Below, in pieces: positions 23,334 through 32,103 of a stretch of DNA of 49,094 nt. Origin of the DNA: DATACN01 sp038215095 (GTDB taxonomy: Bacteria > Actinomycetota > Thermoleophilia > Solirubrobacterales > Thermoleophilaceae); contig JBBQRG010000012.1 in assembly GCA_038215095.1 (NCBI GenBank), positions 1-49,094 of the forward strand, read 5' to 3'. A program made the translations under genes and the position numbers. Numbering within the stretch: the first letter of the stretch is position 1; each line of letters starts with the position of its first letter. Below the pieces are notes generated by a model. It had not been told where the DNA came from. It did no database searches and worked only from the letters and a program-made list of their open reading frames with translations.

Positions 23334-24590
23334 ATGCTCCGCGGCCGCATCCAAGGCTTCCCCGGCAGACTCGCCCTGATCGCCCTCGCGGCGCTTGCGC
23401 TGCGGCTCTTCTACGCCCTCGTGGTCATGCGGAACGTGCACCCGGAGCTGGGTGACGGCGTGGAGTTCCACCTGCTCGCGGGCCTGCTCGCGGACGGCCA
23501 CGGCTACATCCAGCCGGGCGCCTTCATCTTCCAGCACGGACGCATCGTCCCGACCGCCGAGAAGCCGATCCTGTTCCCGCTCTACCTGGCCGCCTGGACC
23601 AAGCTCGGCCTCACGGGATACACCGCCCAGCGCGCCGTGACCGCGGCGCTCGGGGCGATCACGGTGGCGCTGGCGGGCCTGCTCGGCCGGCGCGTGGCGG
23701 GCGAGCGGGTGGGGCTCGTGGCTGCCGCGATCGCCACCGTCTACCCGATGCTCGTCGCGCTCGACGGCTCGATGCGCAGCGAGGCGCTCTACGTGCCGCT
23801 CGTCTGCGGCGCTCTGCTGCTCAGCTACCGGCTGGTCGAGCGGCCCCGGCTCGGAGAGGCGGCCGGCCTGGGCGTGCTCATCGGGCTGGCCGCCCTGACC
23901 CGCAGCGAGGCCCTGCTGTTCGTGCCCGCGCTGGGCCTTCCGCTGGCCTGGAAGCTCGGGCGCCGGGCCGGCGTGCCCGTTCTGGCGGTGGCGGCCGTGG
24001 CCGCGCTAGTAGTGGTCAGCCCCTGGCTGGCGCGCAACTGGACCACCTTCGACCGGCCCACCGCGCTCTCGACCAACGAGGGCGGGCTGCTGGCCGGCGC
24101 GAACTGCCCGCGGGCCTACTACGGGCGCGACATCGGCGGCTGGCCCTGCTTCTTCGGCGATCCGGCCTTCGCCTCGAACGAGGCGGTCGCCTCCGCCCAC
24201 CTCCGGCGCGTGGCGTTCAACTATGCGGGCGACCACCTCGGGCGGCTGCCGGTGGTGGTTGCCGTGCGGATGCTTCGCACCTGGGAGCTCTACAACCCGC
24301 GCGACCAGGCGGTGCTCGAGACCAAGATCTCCGAGCGCCGGCTGCGCGCGCAGCAGGCGGGGGTCGCCTCGCTCTACCTGCTCGCGCTGCTGGCCGCCTT
24401 CGGCCTGGTCCTGCTGCGCCGCCGCGGCGCGGTGCTGTTCCCGCTCGTGGCGCCGCTGGTGCTGGTCACGCTGGTCGCCGCCCTCACCTACGGGACCACG
24501 CGCTTCCGCGCCGCCGCCGAGGTGCCGGTCGTCGTGCTCGCGTCGGTGGCGATCACGCACCTGGCGTGGGAGCGCAGGCGACCCGCCTGA
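23334..24590 (+). CDS. GT39-type membrane glycosyltransferase, paralogue B
   Basis: A 418-aa GT-C enzyme related to paralogue A. N-terminus MLRGRIQGFPGRLALIALA, loop NVHPELGDGVEFHLLAGLLA, KPILFPLYLAAWTKLG, RSEALLFVPALGLPL. The exoplasmic loop STNEGGLLAGANCPRAYYG continues as RDIGGWPCFFGDP with the paired cysteines. It probably uses a polyprenyl-phosphate sugar; the acceptor is unknown. The ATG follows TACCGT by 6 nt. The stop overlaps the next gene's ATG by one base (TGATG), making B and C a coupled tandem pair, likely from duplication. Confidence 0.83.
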   Translation: MLRGRIQGFPGRLALIALAALALRLFYALVVMRNVHPELGDGVEFHLLAGLLADGHGYIQPGAFIFQHGRIVPTAEKPILFPLYLAAWTKLGLTGYTAQRAVTAALGAITVALAGLLGRRVAGERVGLVAAAIATVYPMLVALDGSMRSEALYVPLVCGALLLSYRLVERPRLGEAAGLGVLIGLAALTRSEALLFVPALGLPLAWKLGRRAGVPVLAVAAVAALVVVSPWLARNWTTFDRPTALSTNEGGLLAGANCPRAYYGRDIGGWPCFFGDPAFASNEAVASAHLRRVAFNYAGDHLGRLPVVVAVRMLRTWELYNPRDQAVLETKISERRLRAQQAGVASLYLLALLAAFGLVLLRRRGAVLFPLVAPLVLVTLVAALTYGTTRFRAAAEVPVVVLASVAITHLAWERRRPA

Positions 24591-25831
24591 TGTCGCGCCT
24601 CGGCCGCTTCGAGCGGCGGCTGCTCGCGATCGCGGCCGGGGCTCTCGTCCTGCGGGTGCTCTACGTGCTCTTCGTGGCGCCTGGCCCGAGCAACGACGAC
24701 GCCTCCTGGTACCACCGCGCCGCGGCCCTGCTGGCCGACGGGCGCGGCTACCTGAACCCGTTCGAGCTGATCGGGCCGCACCACACGCCGCTCGCCACGG
24801 CGATGCACCCGCCGCTGTGGCCCTTCCTGCTCGCCGTCTTCACGAAGCTGGGGGTGACCTCCTACGCCGGCCAGCAGCTCGTGAACGCCTGCGTGGGGGT
24901 GCTGGTGGTGATCGCCGTCGGCCTGCTCGGGCGGCGGGTGGCGGGCGAGCGCGTGGGCATCGTGGCCGCCTGCCTGGCGGCGGTCTACCCGCTGCTCGTG
25001 ATCGCCGACGGCTCGATGATGAGCGAGTCGCTCTACGGCCTCCTGATCGCGCTCGCGCTGCTGCTGGCCTACCGCCTGATCGACCGGCCGGCGCTGGGCA
25101 CGGCCGCCCTGCTCGGGGCCACCGTCGGCATGGCCGCGCTGACGCGGACCGAGGCGCTCCTCCTGCTCCCGCTGTTGCTGCTGCCGCTCGTGCGCCGCGC
25201 CGGTCCGGGGCGCGTGGCGCTGGCGTGCGCCGCGCTGGCGCTCGTGATCCTGCCGTGGACCGCGCGCAACTGGATCGCGTTCGACCAGCCGGTGCTGATC
25301 GCCACCAACGACAGTACGGTGCTGGCGGGCGCCAACTGCCCCGCCGCCTACTCCGGCAGCGACATCGGCCGCTGGATCTTCTTCTGCCTGCCTCGCCGCG
25401 AGCGCGTGAACGAGGCGCAGCAGGCAACGATCCTGCGCCGCCACGGCATCGACTACGCGCGCGATCACAGCGGCCGGCTCCCGGCCGTGGCCGCCGCGCG
25501 CCTGCTGCGCACGTGGGACCTCTTCCAGCCCTTCAGGCTGTCGACCTTCAAGGCGCCCCCACAGCCGTACGCCGCGCTTCAGAAAGCGGCGATCGTGGTG
25601 TTCTGGGGAGTGGCGCTGCTCGCCGCCGCCGGGCTGGTGCTGCTCCGGCGCCGGGGCAGGCCGCTGCTGCCACTCGTCGCCCCGGTCGTGATGGTCACCC
25701 TGGCAAGCCTGATCGGCTACGGCGACACCCGGCTCCGCCACGCGGCGGAGATCCCCCTGATCGTGCTCGCGGCGGTGGCCCTGGAGCGCGCGGCCTCGCG
25801 CTACCGGCCGACCACCTCGTCCACGAGGTAG
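24590..25831 (+). CDS. GT39-type membrane glycosyltransferase, paralogue C
   Basis: A 413-aa paralogue immediately downstream of B. First loop APGPSNDDASWYHRAAALLA, MHPPLWPFLLAVFTKLG, SLYGLLIALALLLAYRL, then ATNDSTVLAGANCPAAYSG and SDIGRWIFFCLPRRE. It is closer in pattern to paralogue A (STNDSTVVAGANC, PPLWPFLL) than to B. Role as for the other GT39 proteins: transfer of a lipid-phosphate sugar on the outer face. The last 31 bp overlap the convergent GT2 gene. Confidence 0.83.
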   Translation: MSRLGRFERRLLAIAAGALVLRVLYVLFVAPGPSNDDASWYHRAAALLADGRGYLNPFELIGPHHTPLATAMHPPLWPFLLAVFTKLGVTSYAGQQLVNACVGVLVVIAVGLLGRRVAGERVGIVAACLAAVYPLLVIADGSMMSESLYGLLIALALLLAYRLIDRPALGTAALLGATVGMAALTRTEALLLLPLLLLPLVRRAGPGRVALACAALALVILPWTARNWIAFDQPVLIATNDSTVLAGANCPAAYSGSDIGRWIFFCLPRRERVNEAQQATILRRHGIDYARDHSGRLPAVAAARLLRTWDLFQPFRLSTFKAPPQPYAALQKAAIVVFWGVALLAAAGLVLLRRRGRPLLPLVAPVVMVTLASLIGYGDTRLRHAAEIPLIVLAAVALERAASRYRPTTSSTR

Positions 25832-26739
25832 AGCGGGCGGTCGAGGGCCTCGGCGTGCACGCGCGCGAGGTATCTCCCCATCGCCCCCAACCCGAGCAGC
25901 TGGACGCCACCGATCACCAGCACCGCGATCAGCGTCCACAGCCCGAGGCCCACGGCCACCGAGCCCAGCGCCGCCAGGACCAGCAGCACGAGCGCCGCGA
26001 CCAGGCAGGCCGCGGCGAGGGTGAAGCCGGCTAGGGCGAGCAGCGTCAGCGGGACGTCGGAGAACGAGGTGAACGCCTCGAGGGCGAGCCTGAACAGGTC
26101 GGGGTAGGAGGCGCCGCGGCCGTGTGCCCTGCCGGCGCGGCGGTACTCGACCGGCACCTGCTCGTAGCCGACCCACGCCACCATGCCGCGCAGGAAGCGC
26201 CGTCGCTCGGGCATTTGGCGCACGGTCTCGACCACGCGCCGCGACATCAGCCTGAAGTCGCCGGCCTGGCCCTGGTAGGGGACCCTGGCCAACCGGTGCA
26301 TCAGCCCGTAGAAGGCGGTGGCGAGCGCCCGCTTGACGCGCGGCTCGTCGCGGCCGATACGCCGCGCGTAGGCCACGTCGGCGCCGGCCTCGGCCGCCGC
26401 CAGCATCTCGCCGATCAGCTCGGGCGGGTCCTGGAGGTCGGCGTGCATGAGCACCACGTAGTCGCCGCGGGCGTGGTCGAGCCCCGCGGACATCGCGATC
26501 TCCATGCCGAAGTTGCGCGACAGCCGCACCAGCACGACGTGCTCTCCGGTCCGGGCCCACGGCTCGATCAGCGCCGCCGAGCCGTCGCTCGAGCCGTCGT
26601 CCACGTAGACGATCTCGTAGGGGTGGCCGAGCGCGCCCAGCTGCTCGGTGAGCCGTGTGTGCAGCTCCTCGAGGTCCCGCTCCTCGTCGTGCACGGGCAC
26701 CACGACCGACAGCCGGGGACCTGACGTCGCGGCGGTCAC
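25801..26739 (-). CDS. GT2 glycosyltransferase, polyprenyl-phosphate-sugar synthase-like with C-terminal helices
   Basis: A 312-aa protein. GT-A fold begins LSVVVPVHDEERDLEELH, then IVYVDDGSSDGSAAL and LMHADLQDPPELIGEML (metal-binding D-x-D equivalent), LSRNFGMEIAMSAGLDHA and QAGDFRLMSRRVVE. Two C-terminal membrane helices (about 225-290) follow. This is the DPM1/GtrB-like architecture, which makes polyprenyl-phosphate-glucose or -mannose from a nucleotide sugar. It is the probable donor supplier for the surrounding GT39 and GT-C enzymes. The GTG start overlaps the upstream gene's stop by 4 nt (GTGA). Confidence 0.87.
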   Translation of the reverse strand: MTAATSGPRLSVVVPVHDEERDLEELHTRLTEQLGALGHPYEIVYVDDGSSDGSAALIEPWARTGEHVVLVRLSRNFGMEIAMSAGLDHARGDYVVLMHADLQDPPELIGEMLAAAEAGADVAYARRIGRDEPRVKRALATAFYGLMHRLARVPYQGQAGDFRLMSRRVVETVRQMPERRRFLRGMVAWVGYEQVPVEYRRAGRAHGRGASYPDLFRLALEAFTSFSDVPLTLLALAGFTLAAACLVAALVLLVLAALGSVAVGLGLWTLIAVLVIGGVQLLGLGAMGRYLARVHAEALDRPLYLVDEVVGR

Positions 26740-27137
26740 CGAGCGGCGAGCGGGCTCAGCTGGTCGATGCGCCCCTGCGCCGCGGCCGCGCCGCGCGTGT
26801 CGTGGCGCTGATTGCTCGCGAGGACCAGCACGAACCAGGCTTCGATGTTCTGGGGCTCTTCGCGCAGCACGGGGCGTACCAGGGCGACCGCGCGGGCCGG
26901 GCTGTGGCCGGCGAGCGCGGCGTCGGCGAGCAGGACCTGCGGGCGGGTGCTCGGGTTCCACCGCTCGGCCTTGTGGAGCGAGCGCACGATCGGGTCCAGC
27001 CGCGGGCGCTGGCCGCTCAGCTGGTTGCGCACGGCGAGCTTCGTCGCCTGGTCGAGGTAGTGGTGGCTGCGCAGGCTCGCGGCGAGCCAGGCGGCCACGG
27101 CGAGGGCGCAGACGGCCAGCGTGACGCGGGCGATCAT
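26736..27137 (-). CDS. Small membrane-anchored helical-repeat protein
   Basis: A 133-aa protein with one N-terminal helix (VTLAVCALAVAAWLAASL, about 5-22) and then helical repeats resembling a TPR pair: VLLADAALAGHSPARAVALV and RPVLREEPQNIEAWFVLVLA. The C-terminal domain would lie outside the cell. It is coupled to the GT2 gene by a GTGA overlap, so it may be a partner or scaffold for the membrane glycosyltransferases. No named family recognised. Confidence 0.7.
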   Translation of the reverse strand: MIARVTLAVCALAVAAWLAASLRSHHYLDQATKLAVRNQLSGQRPRLDPIVRSLHKAERWNPSTRPQVLLADAALAGHSPARAVALVRPVLREEPQNIEAWFVLVLASNQRHDTRGAAAAQGRIDQLSPLAAR

Positions 27138-27148
27138 GGCCGTATCAT
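27121..27148 (+). promoter_or_regulatory. Promoter for the 27158 GT39 operon
   Basis: -35-like GTGACG (27121-27126), 16-nt spacer, -10 TATCAT (27143-27148), then 9 nt to GTG 27158. The -35 lies inside the first codons of the divergent small membrane protein; the two starts are only 20 nt apart. Confidence 0.5.
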
Positions 27149-27157
27149 GGCGGCTCG

Positions 27158-28546
27158 GTGACGCTCGCCCCTGCCATCGCGCGCCGCTTCGGCCGCGCCA
27201 CCGGGCCGGCGACCGCCTCGGTGGACGTGCGCCTCGCCGTAGGGCTGGGCGCCCTAGCCCTGCTGCTGAGGCTCGCCTTCGTGCTCGCCTACCCGCCGAC
27301 GAGCTTCGGCTTCAGCGACCCGCTCTTCTACCAGGTGGTGGCCTCGCGGCTGGCGCACGGCGACGGCTTCACATTCATCGGCGGCGCGGCCACCGCGCAC
27401 TGGCCGCCGCTCGTGCCGTTCGTCCTCTCGCTGATCTACCGCGTCACCGGCCCCGACCCGCAGGCCGCGGTCGCCTACAACGCGCTGCTGGGCGCCGCGA
27501 CGGTGCCGCTGCTCTACGCGGTCGCGCTGCGCGCGCTCGGCCGCGGCGCGGCGATCGCCGCCGCGCTGGCGCTGGTGCTGATGCCCGGGCAGATCCTGTT
27601 CGCGGACACCGTGCTGGCAGAGACCACCTACACGTTCGTGCTGGTGGGCTTCGTGGCGCTGGTCGCGCTGGTCCCGGAGCGCGGCTGGAAGCCGGTGCTG
27701 CTGGGCGCCGCGGTGGGCCTCGCGGCGCTCACGCGCGGAGAGGGGCTGCTGCTGGTGGTGGTGCCGCTGGCCGTGTGGTGGCGCGAGCTCGGCAGGCGCG
27801 AGCTGGCCGGGCGGATGGCGCTAGTGGTCGTGACCGCGGCGGTCGTGATCGTGCCCTGGACGATCCGCAACGCGGTGGCGATGGACGCCTTCGTCCCGAT
27901 CGCGACCAACTCCAGCACCACCCTCTGGTCGGGGCACAACCCCACCGCCAACGGCGGGCCGACCTACGCGACCGACGCGGTGCTGGCGCCGATCGCGCAC
28001 ACGCGCGGCGCCGAGCGCGAGGTGGCCGAGGCGCGCCTGCTGCGCAAGGAGGCGTTCGCCTACATGCGCAGCCACCCGCTGCGCGAGCTCGAGCTGATCC
28101 CGCTGAAGCTGCTGTCGCTGAACCGCGGCGACTCGCAGGTGCTCGGCACCTGGATCTCCTCGGGCGGTGAGGCCTCGGTCACGGCCCCCGAGCTGAGCTC
28201 GGTGATCGAGGACCCGAACGGCCGCCGGACGGTGCGCGGGCTTCTGTCCCCGGCCAAGCCCGTGCTCGACGGCTTTGCCGCCGGCCTGGCCGGCCTGCTG
28301 GCCGACGTGGCGTACTACCTGCTGCTGGCCGCGACGCTCGCGGCGCTGGCGCTCGGCGCACGCGGGCTGTGGCGAAACCGTGTCCTGCGCGGGGTGCTCG
28401 CCATGCTCGGCGCCGCGGTGGTCGCCTATGGCTTCGTCTACTACGGGAACTACCGCTATCGGATCCCGCTCGAGCCGCTGATGATGCTGGTGGCCGCCTC
28501 GCTCGTGCCGCGCCTGCGGGGTCGCGGCTCGCCGGCGCCGTCATGA
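27158..28546 (+). CDS. GT39-type membrane glycosyltransferase, paralogue D
   Basis: A 462-aa GT-C protein. Loop SFGFSDPLFYQVVASRLAHG after the first helix, AHWPPLVPFVLSLIYRVTG, then about ten helices. The exoplasmic loop ATNSSTTLWSGHNPTANGG corresponds to the ATN/STN loop of paralogues A-C but lacks their cysteines. It heads a three-gene operon (ATGA then GTGA overlaps) with a second GT-C-like protein and a GT4 enzyme. It probably transfers a lipid-linked sugar outside the membrane. The first in-frame start (GTG) is used. Confidence 0.83.
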   Translation: MTLAPAIARRFGRATGPATASVDVRLAVGLGALALLLRLAFVLAYPPTSFGFSDPLFYQVVASRLAHGDGFTFIGGAATAHWPPLVPFVLSLIYRVTGPDPQAAVAYNALLGAATVPLLYAVALRALGRGAAIAAALALVLMPGQILFADTVLAETTYTFVLVGFVALVALVPERGWKPVLLGAAVGLAALTRGEGLLLVVVPLAVWWRELGRRELAGRMALVVVTAAVVIVPWTIRNAVAMDAFVPIATNSSTTLWSGHNPTANGGPTYATDAVLAPIAHTRGAEREVAEARLLRKEAFAYMRSHPLRELELIPLKLLSLNRGDSQVLGTWISSGGEASVTAPELSSVIEDPNGRRTVRGLLSPAKPVLDGFAAGLAGLLADVAYYLLLAATLAALALGARGLWRNRVLRGVLAMLGAAVVAYGFVYYGNYRYRIPLEPLMMLVAASLVPRLRGRGSPAPS

Positions 28547-30111
28547 GCACGCAGGTGCGCGGCCCCGCGCGCTCCCTGGGCGCGTGGCTCCCGGCCGCTT
28601 TGTTCGCCGCCGCACTGCTGATCGCCGGCTTCACCATGCTGCGCGCCGTCGACCCCTTCGACGAGGGCCTCGTGCTGCAGGCGGCGCGGCGCGTCGCCGG
28701 CGGCCAACTCCCGTACCGCGACTTCCTCTGGTCCTACGGCCCCGCGCAGCCCTACCTGCTGGGCGGCTCGTTCAAGGCCTTCGGCGTCTCGCTCCTGGGT
28801 TGGAGGATCCTGCGGCTGGTGGCGGTCGCGGCCACGGCGGCGATCGTGTTCGCGCTGGCCAGGCGCTTGGCCGGCACGAAGCTCGCCCTCGTGGTCTGGC
28901 TGGCAGCCGTGTGCGCGCTCGCGCAGCCGGCCAGCGCCAACCCGTTCCCGATGGCCCTTGCGTTCGGCCTCGGCGGCTTCGCGCTGGTCGCGTGGCCGGA
29001 GGTGTCGCCGCGCCGGGCGCTCCTGGCGGGCGTGCTGCTGGGGGTGGGGGGCGCGTGGCGGCTCGACTTCGCTGTCTACACCGCCGCTGCCGCGGCCTGC
29101 TGCGTCCTGCTGCTCGCGGTTCCATGGCGGGAGCGGCTGCGGCTGCTCGTCGCGCTGGGCGGGGCCTTCGCGCTGGTCTCGCTGGCCGCCTACCTCCCGT
29201 TCGTGATTGCTTCCGGCGGGCACGACGTGTACGACAACGTGCTCGGCAAGTCGCTGCGCGATAAGCAGTACTGGACGCTGCCGTTCCCGCTCTCCTACCA
29301 CGGCTCGCTGCGCGGCTGGCCGCCCTCGGACCTGTTCAGGGACCTGAAGGACCTGCTCGGCTTCTACATCCCGTTGCTGCTCCTGGTCGCCGGCGCGGTG
29401 GCCGGCGTGGCGGCCCTGCTGCGCCTGCTGGCAGACCGGCGCCCGCAGGCGGTCTGGACGGGGCTGCTGGTGCTCGCGGTCGGGACGCTGGCGTACCTGC
29501 TCTCGCGCACCGACGAGTTCCACACCGCTCCGCTCGTGATCGTGCTGGCGCTCCTGCTGGCCGCGGCGATCGCCTGGCGCGGGCCCCGCTCGGCGCTCGG
29601 CGTGGCGTGCGCCGTGCTCTTGGCGCTGCTGACCCTGCACGGGGTCGCGAACCGCCTCTCCGCGCTCTTCCTGCCGCCGCCGCTCTCCCCGCTCGAGCTG
29701 CCGGTCGCGGACGGCGTGCGGGCGCCGCCGGCCGAGGCTCGGGCGCTGGCTCGCGTCGTCCCGGAGGTGCAGCGGCGTGTACCGCCCGGCCAGGCGATCT
29801 ACGTGGCGCCGCGCCGGTCCGACCTCGTTCGCTTCAACGACCCGCTCCTGTACGTGCTCACCGAGCGCGAGAACCCGCTGAACGAGGACTTCGGCCTGCA
29901 GGCAAGCGCCGCCGCGCAGCGCCGAATCGTCGCCGCGCTCGAGCGGGTGCGCCCACGCGCGGTGGTGCGCTGGACGGATCCGCTGTCGGAGCGGCCGGAG
30001 CCCAACCTGGGCGGCCGCTCGAGCGGATCGCGCCTGCTGGACGACTACCTCGCGCGCAGCTACCGCGTGCTCGACAGCGCCGGCCGTTACAAGGTGCTCG
30101 TCCCGCGGTGA
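28543..30111 (+). CDS. GT-C-like membrane glycosyltransferase with soluble C-terminal domain
   Basis: A 522-aa protein. After the first helix comes AVDPFDEGLVLQAARRVAGG then LPYRDFLWSYGPAQPYLLGG, an Asp/Glu loop plus YxDF..YGPA motif often seen in GT39/GT87-like proteins. About ten helices follow, then a soluble C-terminal domain (about 390-522) with VPPGQAIYVAPRRSDL and YRVLDSAGRYKVLVP. The ATG overlaps the previous stop (ATGA). Likely another polyprenyl-phosphate-sugar-dependent transferase; the exact reaction is unknown. Confidence 0.78.
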   Translation: MSTQVRGPARSLGAWLPAALFAAALLIAGFTMLRAVDPFDEGLVLQAARRVAGGQLPYRDFLWSYGPAQPYLLGGSFKAFGVSLLGWRILRLVAVAATAAIVFALARRLAGTKLALVVWLAAVCALAQPASANPFPMALAFGLGGFALVAWPEVSPRRALLAGVLLGVGGAWRLDFAVYTAAAAACCVLLLAVPWRERLRLLVALGGAFALVSLAAYLPFVIASGGHDVYDNVLGKSLRDKQYWTLPFPLSYHGSLRGWPPSDLFRDLKDLLGFYIPLLLLVAGAVAGVAALLRLLADRRPQAVWTGLLVLAVGTLAYLLSRTDEFHTAPLVIVLALLLAAAIAWRGPRSALGVACAVLLALLTLHGVANRLSALFLPPPLSPLELPVADGVRAPPAEARALARVVPEVQRRVPPGQAIYVAPRRSDLVRFNDPLLYVLTERENPLNEDFGLQASAAAQRRIVAALERVRPRAVVRWTDPLSERPEPNLGGRSSGSRLLDDYLARSYRVLDSAGRYKVLVPR

Positions 30112-31211
30112 GCGAGGGCCTCGTCGTGAGCTACTCGCCGCTGCTCGGCGGCGCCGAGCGCCTGCTCGTGGACCTCGCTCCGGCGCTTCCCGGCAGCCCG
30201 CTGCTCGCCTGTCCGCCCGGCCCGCTCGCGCACGCGGCGCGTGACGCGGGGCTGCGCGTGCACGAGCTCGAGCCGCGGCGGATCGAGCTACGCGGCAGCG
30301 CGCGTGACCGCGCCGGGGCGCCGCTGCGGATCGCCGCCCAGGCGCGCGAGCTGCGGGGGCTGGCGCGGAGCCGGCCGCCGTGGGCGATCGCCTGGAACAT
30401 GCGCGCGGCCATGTCGGCGGCGCTGGCTGGCTTCGGCGGGCGCCGGGGCGGCTCCCCGCCGTTGCTCTTCCAGCACAACGACCTGCTGCCGCGCGGCCCC
30501 GCCGCGGCGGCGGTGCGCGCGGCCGCCCGCCGCGCCGGCCTGGTGACCGCGCTGTCGGCGGCCATCGCCCGCGACCTCGACCCGCGCGGCCGGCTCCGGG
30601 AGCGGGTGTCCGTGTCGCACGCCGGCGTCGACCTCGAGCGCTTCGCCGCGACGCCGCTTCCGGACGGGCCGCCCGAGCTGCTCGTGGTTGGCGCGATCGT
30701 GCCGTGGAAGCGCCCCGACCTCGCGCTCGAGGTGGCCGCGCGCGGCGACGCGCGCCTGCTCTACGCCGGCGCCCCGCTCGGCCGCGACGGCGAGGCGCTG
30801 CTCGCCCGCATGCGCGAGCGCGCCGCGCGGCCCGACCTCGCCGGCAGGGTCGAGTTCCTCGGCGGCCTCGACGACCCGCGCCCCGCGCTTCGCCGCGCCT
30901 CGCTGGTGCTGCACTGCGCTCCGCGCGAGCCGTTCGGCATCGCGCTGGTGGAGGCGCTGGCCAGCGGCCGCCCCGTGGTGGCCCCGGCGGCGGCCGGCCC
31001 GCTCGAGATCGTGGACGAGAGCTGCGGCCGGCTCTATCCGCCGCTCGACGCCGGTGCCGCGGCGGCGGCGGTGCGCGAGCTGCTGGCCGACCGCGCCCGG
31101 CTCGCCCGGCTGGCCGACGCCGGCCGCGAGCGCGCCGCGCGGGAGTTCGGGCTGGACGCCGCTCGCGCGCGCCTGCGCGAGCAGGTCGAGCGCCTGGCCG
31201 CGGCCGCCTGA
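30108..31211 (+). CDS. Glycosyltransferase family 4
   Basis: A 367-aa GT-B protein. VVSYSPLLGGAERLLVDLAP at the N-terminus, LLFQHNDLLPRGP, VSHAGVDLERFAATP, LLVVGAIVPWKRPDLALEVA and PREPFGIALVEALASGRPVV, the last carrying the EX7E pair. It adds a sugar to a lipid-linked glycan in the cytoplasm; donor unknown. The GTG start overlaps the previous stop by 4 nt (GTGA), completing a three-gene operon. Its stop is 4 nt from the stop of the convergent GT2 gene, with a short inverted repeat GCGCT-TACC-AGCGC between. Confidence 0.87.
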   Translation: MSEGLVVSYSPLLGGAERLLVDLAPALPGSPLLACPPGPLAHAARDAGLRVHELEPRRIELRGSARDRAGAPLRIAAQARELRGLARSRPPWAIAWNMRAAMSAALAGFGGRRGGSPPLLFQHNDLLPRGPAAAAVRAAARRAGLVTALSAAIARDLDPRGRLRERVSVSHAGVDLERFAATPLPDGPPELLVVGAIVPWKRPDLALEVAARGDARLLYAGAPLGRDGEALLARMRERAARPDLAGRVEFLGGLDDPRPALRRASLVLHCAPREPFGIALVEALASGRPVVAPAAAGPLEIVDESCGRLYPPLDAGAAAAAVRELLADRARLARLADAGRERAAREFGLDAARARLREQVERLAAAA

Positions 31212-31215
31212 GCGC

Positions 31216-32103
31216 TTACCAGCGCGTTCGCAGCCCGGCCGCCGTGCCCTCCGCGAGGCCGCGCAGCTTCGCAAGGGCCAGTCGCAGCCGCAGGCGGGAA
31301 CGCCGCCCGATCGCGCTGGCCAGCATGTCGAGGAAGTCCACCACGCCGATCGTCCACAGCCACAGCCCACCGGCCACGTCCCCGCCGCGCAGCTGCTTCA
31401 TCGCGAAGCCCGACCACGCCTTCAGGTAGCCCCGGTAGAGCGGCTCGAGCTCCGCGGGGGTCCGCCACTGCTCGTGGCGCGACCTCACCTCGGGGGTGAG
31501 CAGCGCCGCGCCGCCCGAGCGCAGCAGCCGGTAATTGAAGTCCATGTCGTCGGCCGCCGGGAACTCCGCGGCGCCGGGGCCCAGGCGCTCGTCCCAGCCG
31601 CCCAGCCGCTCGATCGCGGCGCGCCGCACCGCCATGCAGACCCCGAAGCCCGCGCCGCCCGGATGTCGGAAGCGCCCGCGCACCAGCGCCGTGCGCTCCA
31701 CCGGGAAGGCGGACGCCGGCACGTAGTCGGCCGCCGGCACGGGCGCATCCACGTGGCCGCTCACGATGTCCACGTCGGGCGCCCGGTCGAGCACGGCCTG
31801 GAGCCGCTCGGCCCAGTCGGCCTCCGGCACGCAGTCGTCGTCCACGAACACGACCCAGTCCGTGCCGGCGCGGGCACTCCCCACGTTGCGGGCCCGGGAC
31901 AGCCCGCGGCCGCGGTCGCTCACCACCTCGAGCCGCGGCTCGCCGGCGGCCCTGCGCGCCAGCGCGTCGTCGCGCGCCTCGCTCTGATCGACCACCAGCA
32001 GCGGGAACCCCCCCTGGCCGAGCAGGGCGTCGAGCGTCGTGGGCAACAGCTCGGGGCGGTCGCGCGTGCAGACGACGACGGTGAAGGACACCGCCTCCGT
32101 CAC
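31216..32103 (-). CDS. Glycosyltransferase family 2
   Basis: A 295-aa GT-A protein. FTVVVCTRDRPELLPTTLDA, SRARNVGSARAGTDWVVFVD and DDDCVPEADW (DxD-like metal site), then GFGVCMAVRRAAIERLGGWD and AADDMDFNYRLLRSGGA, the acceptor/base region of inverting GT2 enzymes. The C-terminal part has an amphipathic or membrane-peripheral stretch. The GTG start overlaps the preceding GT4 stop by 4 nt. It is probably a rhamnosyl/glucosyl/galactosyl-type transferase of the glycan. Confidence 0.87.
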   Translation of the reverse strand: MTEAVSFTVVVCTRDRPELLPTTLDALLGQGGFPLLVVDQSEARDDALARRAAGEPRLEVVSDRGRGLSRARNVGSARAGTDWVVFVDDDCVPEADWAERLQAVLDRAPDVDIVSGHVDAPVPAADYVPASAFPVERTALVRGRFRHPGGAGFGVCMAVRRAAIERLGGWDERLGPGAAEFPAADDMDFNYRLLRSGGAALLTPEVRSRHEQWRTPAELEPLYRGYLKAWSGFAMKQLRGGDVAGGLWLWTIGVVDFLDMLASAIGRRSRLRLRLALAKLRGLAEGTAAGLRTRW

